A stretch of DNA of 64,000 nt from Omphalotus guepiniiformis (GCA_028554645.1 JAQOOI010000022.1:1240001-1304000), one strand, 5' to 3'; numbered from the stretch's first letter, positions 1-12,319 are shown. Numbers and translations: made by a program. Notes: generated by a model from the letters alone, not told the origin.

Positions 1-168
1 TGGACTGAGGAAGAGGACGAATCAGAATGGGGAGTGGTTCGTAAACTCCAAGAGAATTGGCAAAAATTCAAGGCAGGTCAGGACGAGAACTCCGAGAGGA
101 GTCGCAAAGGGCACAAAAATCATCAGCAAACAGACTGGGACAGCGACTCCGAATATGAAGTTGTATAG
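1..168 (+). CDS. C-terminal end of an unidentified protein (cut by window start)
   Basis: Frame 1 is open from the first base to a TAG at 166-168 and gives 55 residues. The segment is strongly hydrophilic and acidic. It begins WTEEEDESEWGVV, has a basic-helical middle (KLQENWQKFKAG) and ends in an acidic tail DWDSDSEYEVV. I do not recognise the family. The composition looks like the charged tail of a cytosolic or membrane protein and not like chance non-coding DNA. An opposite-strand hydrophobic reading over the same bases is probably its shadow. The gene converges on the Gos1-like gene, leaving about 120 bp between the two stop codons. Confidence 0.55.
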   Translation, partial: WTEEEDESEWGVVRKLQENWQKFKAGQDENSERSRKGHKNHQQTDWDSDSEYEVV

Positions 169-286
169 GATACCAAATGAGAAGATACAGTCCGTCGACA
201 TTGGGGTAAATACTATAGCTTGCATGTCCCAAGCTCTACAAGCACCCAGTTGGACTCATTTCGTGAAAGCCCAACGTCCTTCCATC

Positions 287-1219
287 TTACCATATGTATG
301 ATAGAATGAGAATTATACAGATTCCGATGACGACACCCAGAATAATCGAATCCCGCCGTCGCCTCGATTTGATCATTGAGACCACATTATTGATCCCTGG
401 CATAGTACCTGAACAGAATAATTAAGATCTGACATTGGCGAAGGAAGCACTAAGTGCCGCACTCACTTAATACACTGGACATACGGGCGTTGATACCGGA
501 CAAGGAAGAGCGTTGTCGAGAGAATTCGGCGCGCGTCTCATAAGCTTGAGCTAGAAACATATGAGACATGAAACAACTGGCTTTCAATACCAGGTTCACA
601 TACGCTAGTATATCATCCGTCATTCGATGTGAACTATCAATCCGTCCCCTTTCCGCCAGCAATGAATCGGCGGCTGACGACTTGTATGCACTGGGTCATT
701 TCAGAATAATGATATCCTGTCTAAAGAATCTGGCGTACTCGATGTCGTTCCTTACTCCGCTCAAAAGGTTTACTTGATCCAGTGCGTTCTGGGCACTAGC
801 CTAACGAAAAAGTTGGAGGAAGACTGCAGATAGATAAGCGCATTTTACAAGTACCTTTGTCCTCTTCAGTTCTCGAGTGCTGTCTTGTAGCAATTCCCGA
901 TGTCGTTGTATTGCACGAAGCATGGAAGGCGACAAGGTCTCCGGGTCCAAAGCAGACATTTGTTGATTCGTTTCCTCTAGCTAAACAGCTGGGTAAGGGT
1001 AAATGCTGAGGCCCGCTGAGCAGAGCGTGCGCGCACCTTCTCGAGCAATTCATCCGCTTCCAGTTCGAGGTCCTTCCATCTTTCTCTGGAGCCAGATGCC
1101 TCCACGTCTTCAGTAGGTCTTGCGATAGTAGAGACAAGTTGCGAGTATGAAGTCAACTTGGTGTCAAATAAGTTTTCCAGTGTCCTGCACTGACGGTGAA
1201 GTTGTTCGTAACTGGACAT
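287..1219 (-). CDS. GOS1: Golgi SNAP receptor complex member 1 (Gos1-type SNARE)
   Basis: This is a SNARE for transport within the Golgi and from endosomes to the Golgi. The start at 1219 opens with MSSYEQLHRQCRTLENLFD, matching the N-terminal helix of Gos1/GOS-28. Exon 1 (1219-1037) ends at a GT donor after LLEK. A 62-nt intron (1036-975) follows, then ETNQQMSALDPE and a helix ending in RHRELLQDSTREL. The SNARE motif lies at about 660-470, with RIDSSHRMTDDIL joined by an intron to AQAYETRAEFSRQRSSL. The last exon reads VPGINNVVSMIKSRRRRDS, followed by a hydrophobic C-terminal anchor and the final residues SYIW before TAA. Length and tail-anchored layout fit the family. Confidence 0.85.
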
Positions 1220-1427
1220 GATGAAGTTGGAAGTTGCCCTTGAGTTTGCCGTTCAATAACATCCATCATGCCGAAGCCCGATGACCGATTAATTGCCTTT
1301 TTCAGATTGTCGGCCCCGATCGCGATTTCTTTCTTCTCGCAAATGAACTAATGATTCAGATTCTGATTCATATTCGACGACATACATTGAGCAGAATGTC
1401 TAAATGTCTTGTGTACTCTCATCCGCA

Positions 1428-1433
1428 TATAAG
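1428..1433 (+). promoter_or_regulatory. TATA-like box upstream of the NTF2-like gene
   Basis: TATAAG lies 81 bp upstream of the ATG at 1509. An upstream in-frame ATG at 1404 precedes this box, which supports 1509 as the translation start. A TATAAG at 44868 lies at nearly the same distance (87 bp) before the UAP1 start. Confidence 0.4.
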
Positions 1434-1508
1434 CACCTCTTCAACCCCCGCGTTTTAAGCTGTTCCCCTCGTTTTTACAAACTCAACTTGTCGACAACGA
1501 CCGCAAAG

Positions 1509-2285
1509 ATGTCTAATACGAATCAAAATGCAGCAGGCCTTCAACCGTCCGAGTCTAAAGGATTAGCAGAGCGTAGTATGCAACCACACGAGGAAGAAGT
1601 CGTCCAAGGAATCAAAGAGGTTTGATTGCTTATCTCCTCCCGGCGAGTTTGCTCACTTGCATGATTACTCTTACTAGATGTACGCATGTGCTCCCAAGGA
1701 GGCATGTATTGGCCCCATTTCATTTATTAGCTGTGTTCAAAACTCTTCATAGAATACTTTTTCCATCTACACTTCCGATGCTGTCTTTGAAGATCCTGTG
1801 GGCATCGCCAAAGGTCCGAAGTCTATCAAGGCACAATTCGTTGGTTTGACGAAGGTTGATAATTGTCAAATCTGAAGGTTGAGATCCTAACACCTTACTG
1901 ACCTTTCCCCTAGCTCTTCCCTCGTGCAGACATCACAAAATTCCGCATTTTAACCAACCCTTCAACCCTCTCCCCTAACACTCTCTTGATCGACCAAGAT
2001 GTTGCGTACTTTCGATCCACGGATGCTTCTGCGGAACCGACAAAGGTACATATATCATCTATGGCTGTTACAATGCTGAGCAGTCTGGTGTTAACCCTTC
2101 CCCAGGTTGTCAATTCTCTCTTGACTTTAGACATGAATGATATGCACAAAGTCAAGCATCACACTGAAGAGTGGGATCATTCCAAATCCAGTACGAGTGA
2201 CGATGGTTTCCTAGGGATGTTGAATGAACAGCGAAAGAAGGGTACCGCAGTATTGACCGAAAAGGTGGTTGGCAAAGACACGTAG
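1509..2285 (+). CDS. SnoaL/NTF2-like domain protein
   Basis: This is a small alpha+beta barrel protein of unknown substrate. The start at 1509 (AAAGATG context) gives MSNTNQNAAGLQPSESKGL, then a conserved helix ending QGIKE. After an intron comes MYACAPKE, then NTFSIYTSDAVFEDPVG, which is the NTF2-like signature of an aromatic plus DAVFxDP. Next are KGPKSIKAQFVGLTKLFPRAD and a later strand DQDVAYFRST. The tail, after a further intron, is charged (HHTEEWDHSKSS) and ends VVGKDT. Joining MYACAPKE to NTFSIY in frame requires a 51-nt intron with a GC donor at 1702-1752. The gene is divergent from the Gos1-like gene across 289 bp. Many fungal genomes carry this family without known function. Confidence 0.7.
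1702..1752 (+). other. Putative GC-AG intron
   Basis: GAG|GCATGT at the 5' end and CTTCATAG at the 3' end define a 51-nt intron. Only this junction joins MYACAPKE to NTFSIYTSDAVFEDP in phase 0. The nearby GTATTG donor paired with TTATTAG puts the next exon in the wrong frame. Confidence 0.5.
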
Positions 2286-2463
2286 AATCGCGTAGTAAAG
2301 ACTGTGTTGCAATTGTTGTAAACTAATGCATTTACGCATAAGTACGTGTTCTCAATATCAGGCGCTATCATTAAATGGATTGCGGTGCATGAGCGTGCAT
2401 AATCAATCTATCAAAAAAGTTACTTATACATATGTAGTATACATTGAGTTATGAATTTCAATA

Positions 2464-5400
2464 TCACCCAAAGTTAAACCAACGTTTTGCTGACTGTTCA
2501 GTCGCTAACCGTTTCGCCTTTCATCAGCGCCCATGATCAGTATATATGGTGACTTTGTGTAAGAAATAGATCCATTACCTGATCAACCATACTACGACTT
2601 CCTGTCTCGAGCGAGTTGAATCGATCTTCTAAATCTCCTAGCATTTGCCTAAACAACGATCAGCTATACCCTCGAGGAGGAAGCGGATGAGAGCAGACCC
2701 TCGTTCTTGCAACGCCGAAGTTAGCCTGTCGTACAAGCGGCCGGTGGTCGTTGAAATTTGTTCAGCCGCTTGCGACGACGAGGCTTCAGCTGAATCATTC
2801 GCTGATTGTGTAGACGGTGCATTCCTTGGTTGTGGAGCGGGTATCGGCCTATTAGGTCCACCGACTGAATGAAAGGATAGCACATCAGCGATCAATCAAG
2901 TCAACGTAGTGGCGAAATCAGCTCACGCAGCGAATCCAACTCTGCACCTGTCATCGACTGTCCAGAGCGGAACCACGACCCCAGAATTGAAGTAGGGCCG
3001 AGGGAGACAGGTTGAGGCTGCGCAGGTACCACTGGCTTGGTTCTTAAAAAATCAAAAGCCGGAAGCGCATCCAGTCGCCGAAAATTGAATAGAGTGCCAT
3101 AAGTTGCTCGCTTTATGGTCCCAGATTCTGCGTGAGTAGTCCACGCAAAAAAATCCCCGGTCTCGTCGGCGGCAACTGGACTGGTAGAAAGTCAGTGATG
3201 ATCAAGTCGGACAGGTAGGAAAACAAACAGGTTATATATTGGCGGCATAGCCAGGTTGTACAAGAATTCAAGTGTTGGGAGTGAATATGCACAGGCTTCG
3301 TATCTATCGGTGAAAGCAACCAAAGCACGAGAACCTATGAGAGGCCGTTCAGAGAAGGTCAGCATATGAGGAAGTTGAATTCTACCCAATTTTTCGACTA
3401 TTTGGACACTCAGCACCTTCCCCATCTTGCTGCTCCAATCAAGTTTTCCGATACGTTCACCGGTAATATCCATGTTAGACCTTGCTCCCTTAGCGCCCGC
3501 GGCGATAAGTAGAACACGAGTGCTCGAGACTGTATGCTCCAGAGAGGCTGCAAGTCTTGTCCTGTTTGCAGCGTACTGCGCTCCAGATTTACTGTCAATC
3601 ACAAACAATCCTCGGGGAAATGTTTGGCTGGGCGTCTCGCATTTGACTGGATCCCCTACTGGTGCCCATGATGAGCTAGAATCGTGCGCAAAAGTTATCA
3701 CTTGGGATGATCCTGATTCACGGGCTGCTACGAGTCGAACCGCAAGCTGGTTATCTAAATGGAGTTTGTCAAATTAGTATGCGATTTCAGCCAAAAAGCG
3801 TTTACCTGTGGAAATGGCACTGATGGTCCACAGTAATGATGTAAATGGATCTCTGTCTGAGTGACTTAGATGAAGTCCGATTGAATGTCGATTTTTGACC
3901 TTGGAGTCAGTGCGTAAAACAACCTTGGGGCCTCTCATGTCTACTACGAACAAGGAACCATCATAGTACGCTACAGCGAGGAAGCCTGGTTGTAATGAAG
4001 GAATAAGACAAGCATATTTGCTGTACATCAAGTGTGCACTCACCGACATCTGCCAGTGCGCATGCAGATACTTGTCCCCTTCCTGGCGACAGTAACATGA
4101 AAGGGGTATACCTAGACCCAGCAAGGACTGGGATGTGCTCCAAGGATAACAATTCTGAGTCCGGAAGCGGTGTAAACGGAGAAAGAACATCTGGTCTTGG
4201 GGCCAAACGATACACTGCCACATCGCCTGTCGAAAAGATTATTGCAACCTCTAGAGACTGGGTAGCCAACTCTATCGATTGAATACTAAGGCTCTCGCTG
4301 GTGATTCGGTGCGAGACAGTAGCATCAATGACTATTTCGTTTGTCTCAATGGAAAGCCCTGGAAGAAGTTTGGGAAAGTCGTGTTGTATTGGATCTGGTC
4401 GAAAATCTAAGAGCAGTTGGGCACTGGTATCCCACATCTGCACAGACATATTAGCATGAAAAGTGACCAAAATGCGTGACGGTTGATACTAGTGTAGTTT
4501 GAAGCCGTTAGCAACATTTTGACCAATAGCGAAACCGAAACAGCTCACTTTCGAAAGATTTTCTTTGCTATCTAACCATGCATAACCAGCGTTCAAAGGA
4601 AGGTATTGACCTTGAGTTGCAGTGTTTTGCACAAGGGATTGGTAAGAATCTTTATCTACTGTTTTGAGCAGACCATTTCGCAGGCCACTGCAGCCATTCG
4701 ATAGATAAGCAGGTAGATGTAGACGACGAGGTTCGTCGCTCGTTTGCAATGACCGCAAAGTCGAAGCCATGTCTGCTAGAGTATCCTCTACGTTCTCTTG
4801 GACCTCGTGATTTGATTCCTCAAGGTCTTCTTGAAGGAATATGGGAGGTGGGAATTGATAGCCTTCGACAACCCGTGTACGGCCTACCGATTCGCGAGTA
4901 ATTAAAATTGCAACAGGATCGAAAGCTCCCAAAAAATGAGGACTTTCTCGTGGAACGACAAGGAAGTCTTGAACGGTACCATCGGTGTAGTAGAAATATG
5001 ACTTTGAGGCTTCGACAGACTGGCGCATGTGTGATCGAATGAACGGATGGAGGGCATTAGAAGGACTGGGGGTAGGAGGTTCGGGGGGGTTGAACGCAGG
5101 AAGCCAATGGACACTTATTCCCGGAGAATCCTGTGCACGAAGCCCACCAAGAATGACCAAAGCAGTATCTCCTCCTCGAGCATCCGATGAATTTGGGAAG
5201 GAGCACCAAGAGAGCTTGAAGATAGGCTCTCTCTCGAACTGCTCCGATGAGGCGGCTCCTTCTGACAAGTGTGCTTCCAATTGAGTTGCATCGACTAGAT
5301 TAACGTCCTTACTATCCAATGTTCGTACAAGAAGGGGCTGATCTTCGTCCTCGACAGCCCAGAATGCAAATGAGCCATCGGTGTAGCCGACCGCAAAAAA

Positions 5401-6602
5401 GTGTCCTGCAGGATGTATAGCCATACATGTCACCTCGGGTCGTCGGTGCGTAAGTATATCCTTTGATGGAACCGTTAGAGCCATTAGAGTCTGGAGAAAA
5501 GAACAGACAAATTACTGGTTTTCCAAGCCCTCCAGCTCCTGGAGCACCCGGAGGAAGAGTATGCTCATAGACACGAAGTGTACTTCGTTCAGTCTACACA
5601 GATATGACCGGGCTCAGCAAACAACACGAAACCAGTGGGTGCTATAGCTCACGAGGTCCGATAGAACAATCCCTCCTAGAAGGGATTTTCAAAAACAGGC
5701 ACCACAAGATGATCAAACCTGAACACACCTCCGTAAACCACAAAGACGAGATTCAGATCCCGCGGATGTATCACGGTGTCAATAGCCGTCCCCCTAAAGC
5801 TACGACTCAGTTTCAGGCTTCAAACATAGAACACCGAGTCAATTACGTGGTAGGTGTGACAAGTTCAGGCATTCTGGCAGCCATCTTTTCCTCATACAAA
5901 GACCACATGTTGGGCATTGTATACGGCGACTTTTGAAGGCACACCAAGTCGAATGTACGAACCTCTCCTGTTTGCTGTGCAATCAAAGCCTATCCGAGTT
6001 TTCAGTTCAGTCTCAGACGAAGTGTGCATTGAAGACAAACATGGGAATGTGAGGGTGAGATTGTAATTGAGCTGGTACCCGTAGAAAGGAGATGTCAAAG
6101 TAGCACTGGTTGGAAGCCGAACGATCTTCTCACTTTGCTTGATCAAATCTGGTAGAGGCCAGGAGTTTTGGTCGGCCATAACTGGCAAGATCATAAATGT
6201 GAAGCTGATTATAGTCATCTTTCGAGGGTGGAAGGTAAATTTAATTCGGAGAGAGCAACAATTAGCATACCAAGGCATACAAGTTTGAACGCAGATGCTG
6301 AGATATGAAGTACTTTGATCGCATGAAGATCCGGCAATGTTATTTTACAATCCACGCCTGGACGGCCCAAAAGCTCAATGACACCACCAGCAGTGCCTAA
6401 CCAAGACAGAATTTAGTACTAGCACTTGAGATCATTGGTCGGAAAGCGCACCGATCGCCAGAAGACCTGAAATTGGCTCATACGCAAGCGCAGTGACGTC
6501 CAAAGCATATTCAAAGGACCTCAATGTTCCTATTTTCCAGTCCTGCTGTTCGTGTAGGTCGGTAGAGAGGTCCAGGTCAAAGCCATGTTGTTTGAGAAAC
6601 AT
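2464..6602 (-). CDS. Lethal giant larvae / Sro7 / tomosyn family WD40 protein
   Basis: This is a double beta-propeller regulator of exocytic SNARE assembly at the plasma membrane. The first ATG (6602) gives MFLKQHGFDLDLSTDLHEQQ, then a strand run ending ISGLLAIG. The next exon reads TAGGVIELLGRPGVD, the typical Lgl strand, and ISASAFKLVCL. Further exons give DYNQLHIYDLASYGRPKLL and QQTGEVRTFDLVCLQ. After 5484 comes RRPEVTCMAIHPAGHFFAVG with YTDGSFAFWAVEDED, and then the second propeller. The C-terminus (about 2770-2464) is a heptad segment with RLYDRLTSALQERGSAL, later DLEDRFNSLETGSRSMVDQ and, after an intron, AKRLATEQSAKRWFNFG. It resembles the R-SNARE-like tail of tomosyns. The exon join near 2640-2680 is unresolved. 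It is longer than 1,000 residues with many short introns. The family call is firm; Sro7 versus tomosyn is not. Confidence 0.85.
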
Positions 6603-6879
6603 CGCGATGGTCACGGTATTGCGGTCAATGAGGGTCAATGCGAGAGACTCATTTAGGCAATATTAATGTTGCCGACAAGTGACTTCTTACAAGTGTACAA
6701 GTTTACTGAACGTTAAGATAATAGAATAGCTGATGCATAAACATACAGAGATGTGCATAGGGAAAATATTCATGGGTAAGAAAGTTCATACAAGTATGTA
6801 AGAATGCAACTGTCAACACGGAATCTGAAAATGCTAGCAATACAAGCCCTAGATTACAATCGTCAACTTAGGAAACGTG

Positions 6880-9800
6880 TCACGGGATATCACCAGTTCT
6901 GTATGCACTCGTCGATGCGCCCCGAATTTTACCTAGCCAGCTACGTTTTGTAGGCTTTCCGTCTCCGTTTGCAATGGCTGACGCTTCCTGACGAAGCGCA
7001 ACCCCACCGCTCGCGGAGTTGGAAATAGCTGGGGGTGGCTTGAAGGCAGGGATGGAACGCCTAGGAGAAGGCATAGGCATAGCACTGGCTGTGCGAGGAT
7101 TCTGATGTCGTACTGGTGTGAACCCGGACTGAATGCTGCTGAGAACTCTCCGAACTTTGGGTGTCGTATTCTCTGTGGCGATTTCCCTGTCTCCCGGAAG
7201 ACTCTCGGCAGTAAACGCTTGCGGTGGAATGTCGTAGCTCTCAAAGTCGTCGGGTGCACGACGTTTCTTTCCAGAAACTTGGGTCGACGGAGTCTCCAAA
7301 CTTTGGTTCTGCTTTTTAGGGGACATGGCCTTTAAAACCGGGGCAAGTACAGTCCGCCGTTCAGGAGTCTTCGGCCTTGGAAGAGACGAAGGCGTGGACA
7401 CTACCCGGCTTAGGCGTTCGGAAGCAACAGGAGGAGTTGCTGAGTCTGCTGTTGAAGGCGGCACTGCCACTGACGCGGACAATGTGGTTGCTCGAGGGCG
7501 GGATGCTGATGCAACGGGAGCACCCGATGGTGATACAAACGACGTCCTAGGTGATGAAGACGCTCTAGGCTGTTCGGTCGCGGTCGGTAACGCAGCTTTT
7601 GCGGCTGCAAGTTTGGCTTGTAAATTCTGTACTTTGCGAGTCAGGGACTCGACCTTGGTACGCAAGGATTTGTTTTCCTTCAGCAGCCTGTCAAGACCAA
7701 TCATCAACTTAGCTACCAGGATATTAGAGATCTTTCCGTACTCCAATTTGTGATCATCGTTATCCTCAATTTCTTCACACTTGCGTCTGAGTAACTCCTC
7801 CATCTCGTTGTTACGCTCTTCTAATTCTGCCACTGCTTGCTCGAGATTAGGCCGTGACTTCAAAGACTCTACTTCCCGTTGAAGTTGAGATACTTCACGC
7901 TTGTGTTGACCACCCTGCAAGTTGAGTTTGACTTCTGCAGCATTGCAGGCCTTCTCAACTCGGGCCAAATCCTTGTTGACCTGTTCCAATTCAGCGCGAA
8001 GGTCGGCGATGATGCGGTCGCTACAGCAGAGTGCGTTAGTGCCAAACTGCAGAGAGTAATGGGTGACTTACCCTTCTCGTATCTGACTCTCCAGATGTCG
8101 ATTCATGGAAATGGAACGCTGGATGTTCGCTTCGAGGGCAGTCATATCTCCTTGTATCATATTCTTCTCCTCCTGCAGAGTATGCACCTCATTCTCTGCA
8201 TCCTGGAGTTGTGTTTCGAGAGCAACAACACGCTGGGACAAATCAGCAGCCCTTTTCTCTGCTGCTTGATGTTTATCTGCGAAGACAAGCAACTCCTTCT
8301 CGTGCTCAGACACTTCTTGCGCTCTACCTCGTGCCTCCTCCTGCAGTTTGCTATCCAAAGCCGAGATTTCTTCGCGCGCTTGAACCAGGTGCTGACGTTC
8401 TTCGTCTAAAGTGCGATGGACTCCAGAAAGCTCGCCCTTGATTTCAGCTATAAGTTCATCGTGCTCCTTGCGTGTCTGTTCGAGGTCGTTGACCGTTTGC
8501 CGGTGCGAAGTTTCTATTTCGTCCTTCACTCGACGAGCAGTCCGCAGAGCGTCGTCAGAGGCTGTGAGGCGCTCTTGAAGTCCTTGAATTTCCCGAGAAT
8601 GATGCTCCTCAGCTTGCGCTGAATCTTTCTGTGACTCCCGTAGTCGCGCTAGCTCTCCGGACAAATCTTCAACCTGCTTCTCCAGCTCCGATTGCATGCG
8701 AGCTGACTCCTCCAACACTTGTTTGTGCTCCACCTCCGCTGAAGCGGTTCGAGCATCTGCTTCCTCCAAAGCTGCTGATGCTTGCACCAAGCGTGCCTGC
8801 AAGTCACCGACCTCCTCCACATGCTTCATTTTGAGCCGCACCAGCTCGTCCTCGACATCGTGCTTAGTGAGAAGCTGCTCTTTCTCGGATAGTTGTTTCT
8901 GGAGGTCTTCGATGGCACCCTGATATTCGGCGCTTTTCGATTCGAGTGTTTCCGTTATCTCCTGGACTTGGGCCTCAAGTTCGGCCATTCTAGAGCATCG
9001 CTCATCCTGAGTCTCGGTACTCTCTCTTCGTATAGCAGCAAGCTGCAACGTGAGTGTGCTTGCCTCCGCGGCTTTAGCATCGAGTTGCTCTTGGATTTCC
9101 TTGACTTTCAGCTTCGCATCGTCAAGCTGACGCATTGATTCCACATTTCGGTTTAATTGAGCCTGAGAGATCGCGAGTGTAACGACTGTCTGCTTCATAT
9201 CGTCTTCCAAGGCCTGCAAGCGCTGTGTCGTGCTGTCCAAACTCGTCTGCAGATCCCTGGCCGCCTGCAACAAACTTTCACGCTCCAGAAGTAGCCCTTC
9301 AACCCTCTGCTTCATTTCTTCTACCCTCCTCGCTTCCATAGCCATCGTGTCCCTCGTCCTTGCAGAGTTTTCGAACATGACACGAACAAGTTCTTGCATT
9401 TCTCGTGTTCTCCGTTCTAGCACGCATTCCAACTTCTCAACCTCTTCTTCGAGTCTTTCCACTTTCACAAGTGCTTCATCTCGCTGCTCCCTCGCATCAG
9501 CGCAATCTTCAACCATAGCATCCTTTTGCGCCTGAACCATCTCCATTTCCGTCGTTAACTCCCCTAGCCTATCTTCCTGCAACCTTAGATTTGTCTCCAG
9601 TCTCCGTATGTCGTGTTGATGAATTCCAATCTGTTCTGTGCGTCGCATGACCCGTCCCTCAAGCTCTTCTATTTGTGAACGAAGAGCTTTGTTAGCCTCA
9701 GTGGAAGACATGTTGGAAAGCTGGTGGAACTGAAGGTTGGTGTAGCGTGACTCGGCAGTAGCAAGTTCCTTCTGAGCGGTATCAAGGTCAGAGGTGAGGT

Positions 9801-11806
9801 TGGTGACCTGTAAACTAAGGGAGTTACGCTCGGACTCGACTTGGTCAAGCGTATTGGAGAGATCGTGAACCTGTGCGTTCAGACGTTGCAAGGTATCGTT
9901 ACTTTCTTCTCGATGCTCTGCCACGGCGTTATGGAACTTCGATTGCCAGTCATCTTCCTGGGCCGAGAGCTGAGACAAGAGTTCATTGCGATGGGTAGTG
10001 GTCTCTTCGAGAATTTGGATCATCTGCGCAAGCCTGTCTTCTGCTTCAGACAGCTTGGCTTCGTTAGATGCAAGCTGGTGTTCTTTTTTCGCAAAGGCAG
10101 CAGACAAATCAGCTAAATACGGATCTGTATTTGCCATCTCCGACTGCATATGCTGGATGACAATCGCGCAGGCAAGGGTGGCGCTCTCCAATTTCCGAAT
10201 GCTGTTGTCCTTGCTCTCCACGGCGGCATTTATCAGTGCCCGAGTTTCCTCCTGCCGAATGCGAAGGTCGCACTCCGTGGTGTCAGAGGTATTCCAACTC
10301 GAAGGAACGGCGACTTCGCCATGCGGAGAACTAAATCCAGAAGTGTGCTGTGGAGACGGCGAAGTTCCGGAAGATAGAGCCTCGACTTTGGCTTGCAATG
10401 CAGCAATAGTGAATTTGGATTCCATCTGAACGAACTCGATGTCCCTTCGCAGGGTGTCACGTTCTCCTCGGATTCGCTCAACAGCATTGAGGAGGCGTTC
10501 AATGTGAGTTACCGCTTGGTCATCCGGCGGACCAGATGGTGATAGGGATTGCCTGCAACGTGAAGCATGGTCAGAAATATATTGCGGCGGAACGAAAAAT
10601 GAACTGACCCTTTGAGCGTATGTATCTCTGCGTCGCGATCTTTAATGTCCGCCTCCAGCGCCCCAATCCTCGATCTGACGCTTTCCAGGACATCAAGCGC
10701 CTCTTCCTTCTCCTGAACAAGCTCAGTGTTCCGCCCCTCTAACTGTCTCACCATCTTATCATCCGCCTCAAGTCTTTGTTCCGCATTTCTCAGCTTTAGC
10801 TTCAAAGCGGGCATATCATGAGCGTCACCAATCAACCTCTCAAGTGCCTCGATCTTGGCCTCGTCCTCCTCTATACGCATAAGCAACTCCTCCTCCCTGC
10901 CCATTCCGCCATCGTCTCCACTTTGTTGACGCATGAATTGAAGTTCCTCCTGCTTCTCGTCTAATTTGTCCTGTATCTCTTTGATTTGCTTCCTCGACTG
11001 GCTCTCTAGAGCCATCCTCTCGTTGCTCAGCCGTACTGCTTCTTGTTGAGATACATCAAGCCTGGATTGAAGCGTCTCCAGCTTTTGGTCTCGCGAGTGA
11101 AGTGCAGCGCGTAAATCCTCTACCTCGGCCTCCAGCGTCGCGATCTTGAAGTTCGACAACGACGATGATCGTTCCCTCGTGGCAGGTGTTCGTGGAGTCT
11201 GTCTTCCCAATGTTGCCAATGGTGGAGACGAATTCAAAGTTCTCAGTTCTCCTTCCAACTCTCGCACACGCGCTTCTAAAGTGCACTTCTCCTTCTCTGC
11301 CTTTGCGAATCTCGCTTCTCGACCATCGGATTTGTGAGAGAGTTGTACAAGTGTGTCCTCGAGGTCTCGAGCCTCAAGTTCCTTGGCACGAAGTTTCTCT
11401 TGCGCAGAAGCCAAGGCAGCTGAGGTGTTCTGCGCAGCGAGGTTAGAGGTGTGAAGGTCTGCTGTAGTTTTCGACAACGTGGATTCTAGTTGAAGCACGC
11501 GTTCTGTCTCGGAACTCAACTGTTAGTTATGAGCTCGTATCAGTCTTAGTAACACTAGATAATAAACTCAAAACTCGCCTTGTGCAGTGCATCGTTGAAA
11601 CTTGCTTTAATCTCATCCAACTCCTCAGCTTTCCTCATTAACTGACTCTGCTGGGCCGCGATGTGGGCATCTACTCGCGGAGAGTTCGGTTCATAAGTCA
11701 ATCACAGCATTCGAGGTGCACAAGACTTGCCTTTGCTCGCTAATTTGTTCTTGAACGCCTGCATCTCCTCCGACACGTCATTCATCCCCAGCGTTAGGAG
11801 AGACAT
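6880..11806 (-). CDS. Very long coiled-coil protein of unknown function
   Basis: The start at 11806 reads MSLLTLGMNDVSEEMQAFKN. It is followed by a short exon and then an almost unbroken coiled coil from about 11,520 to 7,620, rich in Glu, Gln, Leu and Arg heptads (for example LESQSRKQIKEIQDKLDEK). Introns interrupt near 11,520-11,690, 10,550 and 8,050. The C-terminal 250 residues are disordered and rich in Ser, Pro and Arg: SSPRTSFVSPSGAP, GKKRRAPDDFESYDIPP and MPMPSPRRSIPAFKPPP. It ends KRSWLGKIRGASTSAYRTG. The protein is about 1,450-1,500 residues. I see no motor, GRIP or zinc domain. Such proteins are often golgin-, spindle-pole- or kinetochore-like, but similarity of coiled coils is not evidence of function. 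The basic SP-rich tail suggests a nuclear or microtubule partner and CDK sites (inference). Confidence 0.75.
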
Positions 11807-12319
11807 GATAGCGAATCCTGTGTAATTCCCTAGAGCTTTATATCAAGGGTTCCAGGTATTCTGGATATTGTATGCGGTAAAGGCCACAATAATGCGGCTC
11901 GTAGTTCAATGGACAGAATACTTATCCGCCCAAACAGACAGCCAAACATCAACCGCATCATATCACGTGACCGCGTTTGACCTTCAACTGGCCACGATCG
12001 TACCCCAGTACAAATTTACAAATGAACCCTGAAGTTGTGTTGTGCTGCAGCTGAGCCCGGTTTACAACATCTTTGATGATATAAACAATGTTTTGATTTC
12101 AACTCACAACTATTGGTAAGAACGAGAACTAGACAATGTTCTATTCTGAAAATTCATCTATGTATGCATGGAGGTTTATGGCCAAAGCGACTCAGATACA
12201 GACAACTATTTTCTTACAAGCTACTCACACAATCGGTACGAGAAATCGAAATGAAAGCCATCTATGTAATGTACAGCGCAAGGTAAAGTCATACTTCTTA
12301 CTTTGTACGGTTCACTTTA
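11807..12319. other. Intergenic: promoter of the coiled-coil gene and 3' side of the phosphatase gene
   Basis: No convincing coding sequence. It holds the minus-strand promoter of the coiled-coil gene. A short tRNA-like A-box resemblance near 11,892 has no matching B box or acceptor stem. Confidence 0.5.
11837..11842 (-). promoter_or_regulatory. TATA box of the long coiled-coil gene
   Basis: TATAAA on the minus strand lies 31 bp before the ATG at 11806, so the 5' leader would be very short if this box is used. Confidence 0.35.

Noticed and set aside
1404..1508. N-terminal extension of the NTF2-like protein from an ATG at 1404, which would look like a mitochondrial presequence
   Set aside because: The TATAAG at 1428 lies inside it and the ATG at 1509 has a better context, so the extension is probably upstream of the transcript start.
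7325..7753. 142-codon plus-strand frame
   Set aside because: Antisense to the Ser/Pro-rich end of the coiled-coil gene; no start context, no domain.
9230..10429. Ser- and Cys-rich plus-strand frames
   Set aside because: Reverse-strand shadows of Glu/Gln-rich coiled coil; antisense of such sequence reads as Ser/Leu/Cys-rich.
11885..11990. tRNA-like stretch (GTAGTTCAATGGACAGAATA resembles a tRNA D-arm/A-box)
   Set aside because: No B box, anticodon arm or pairing acceptor stem at the right distance.
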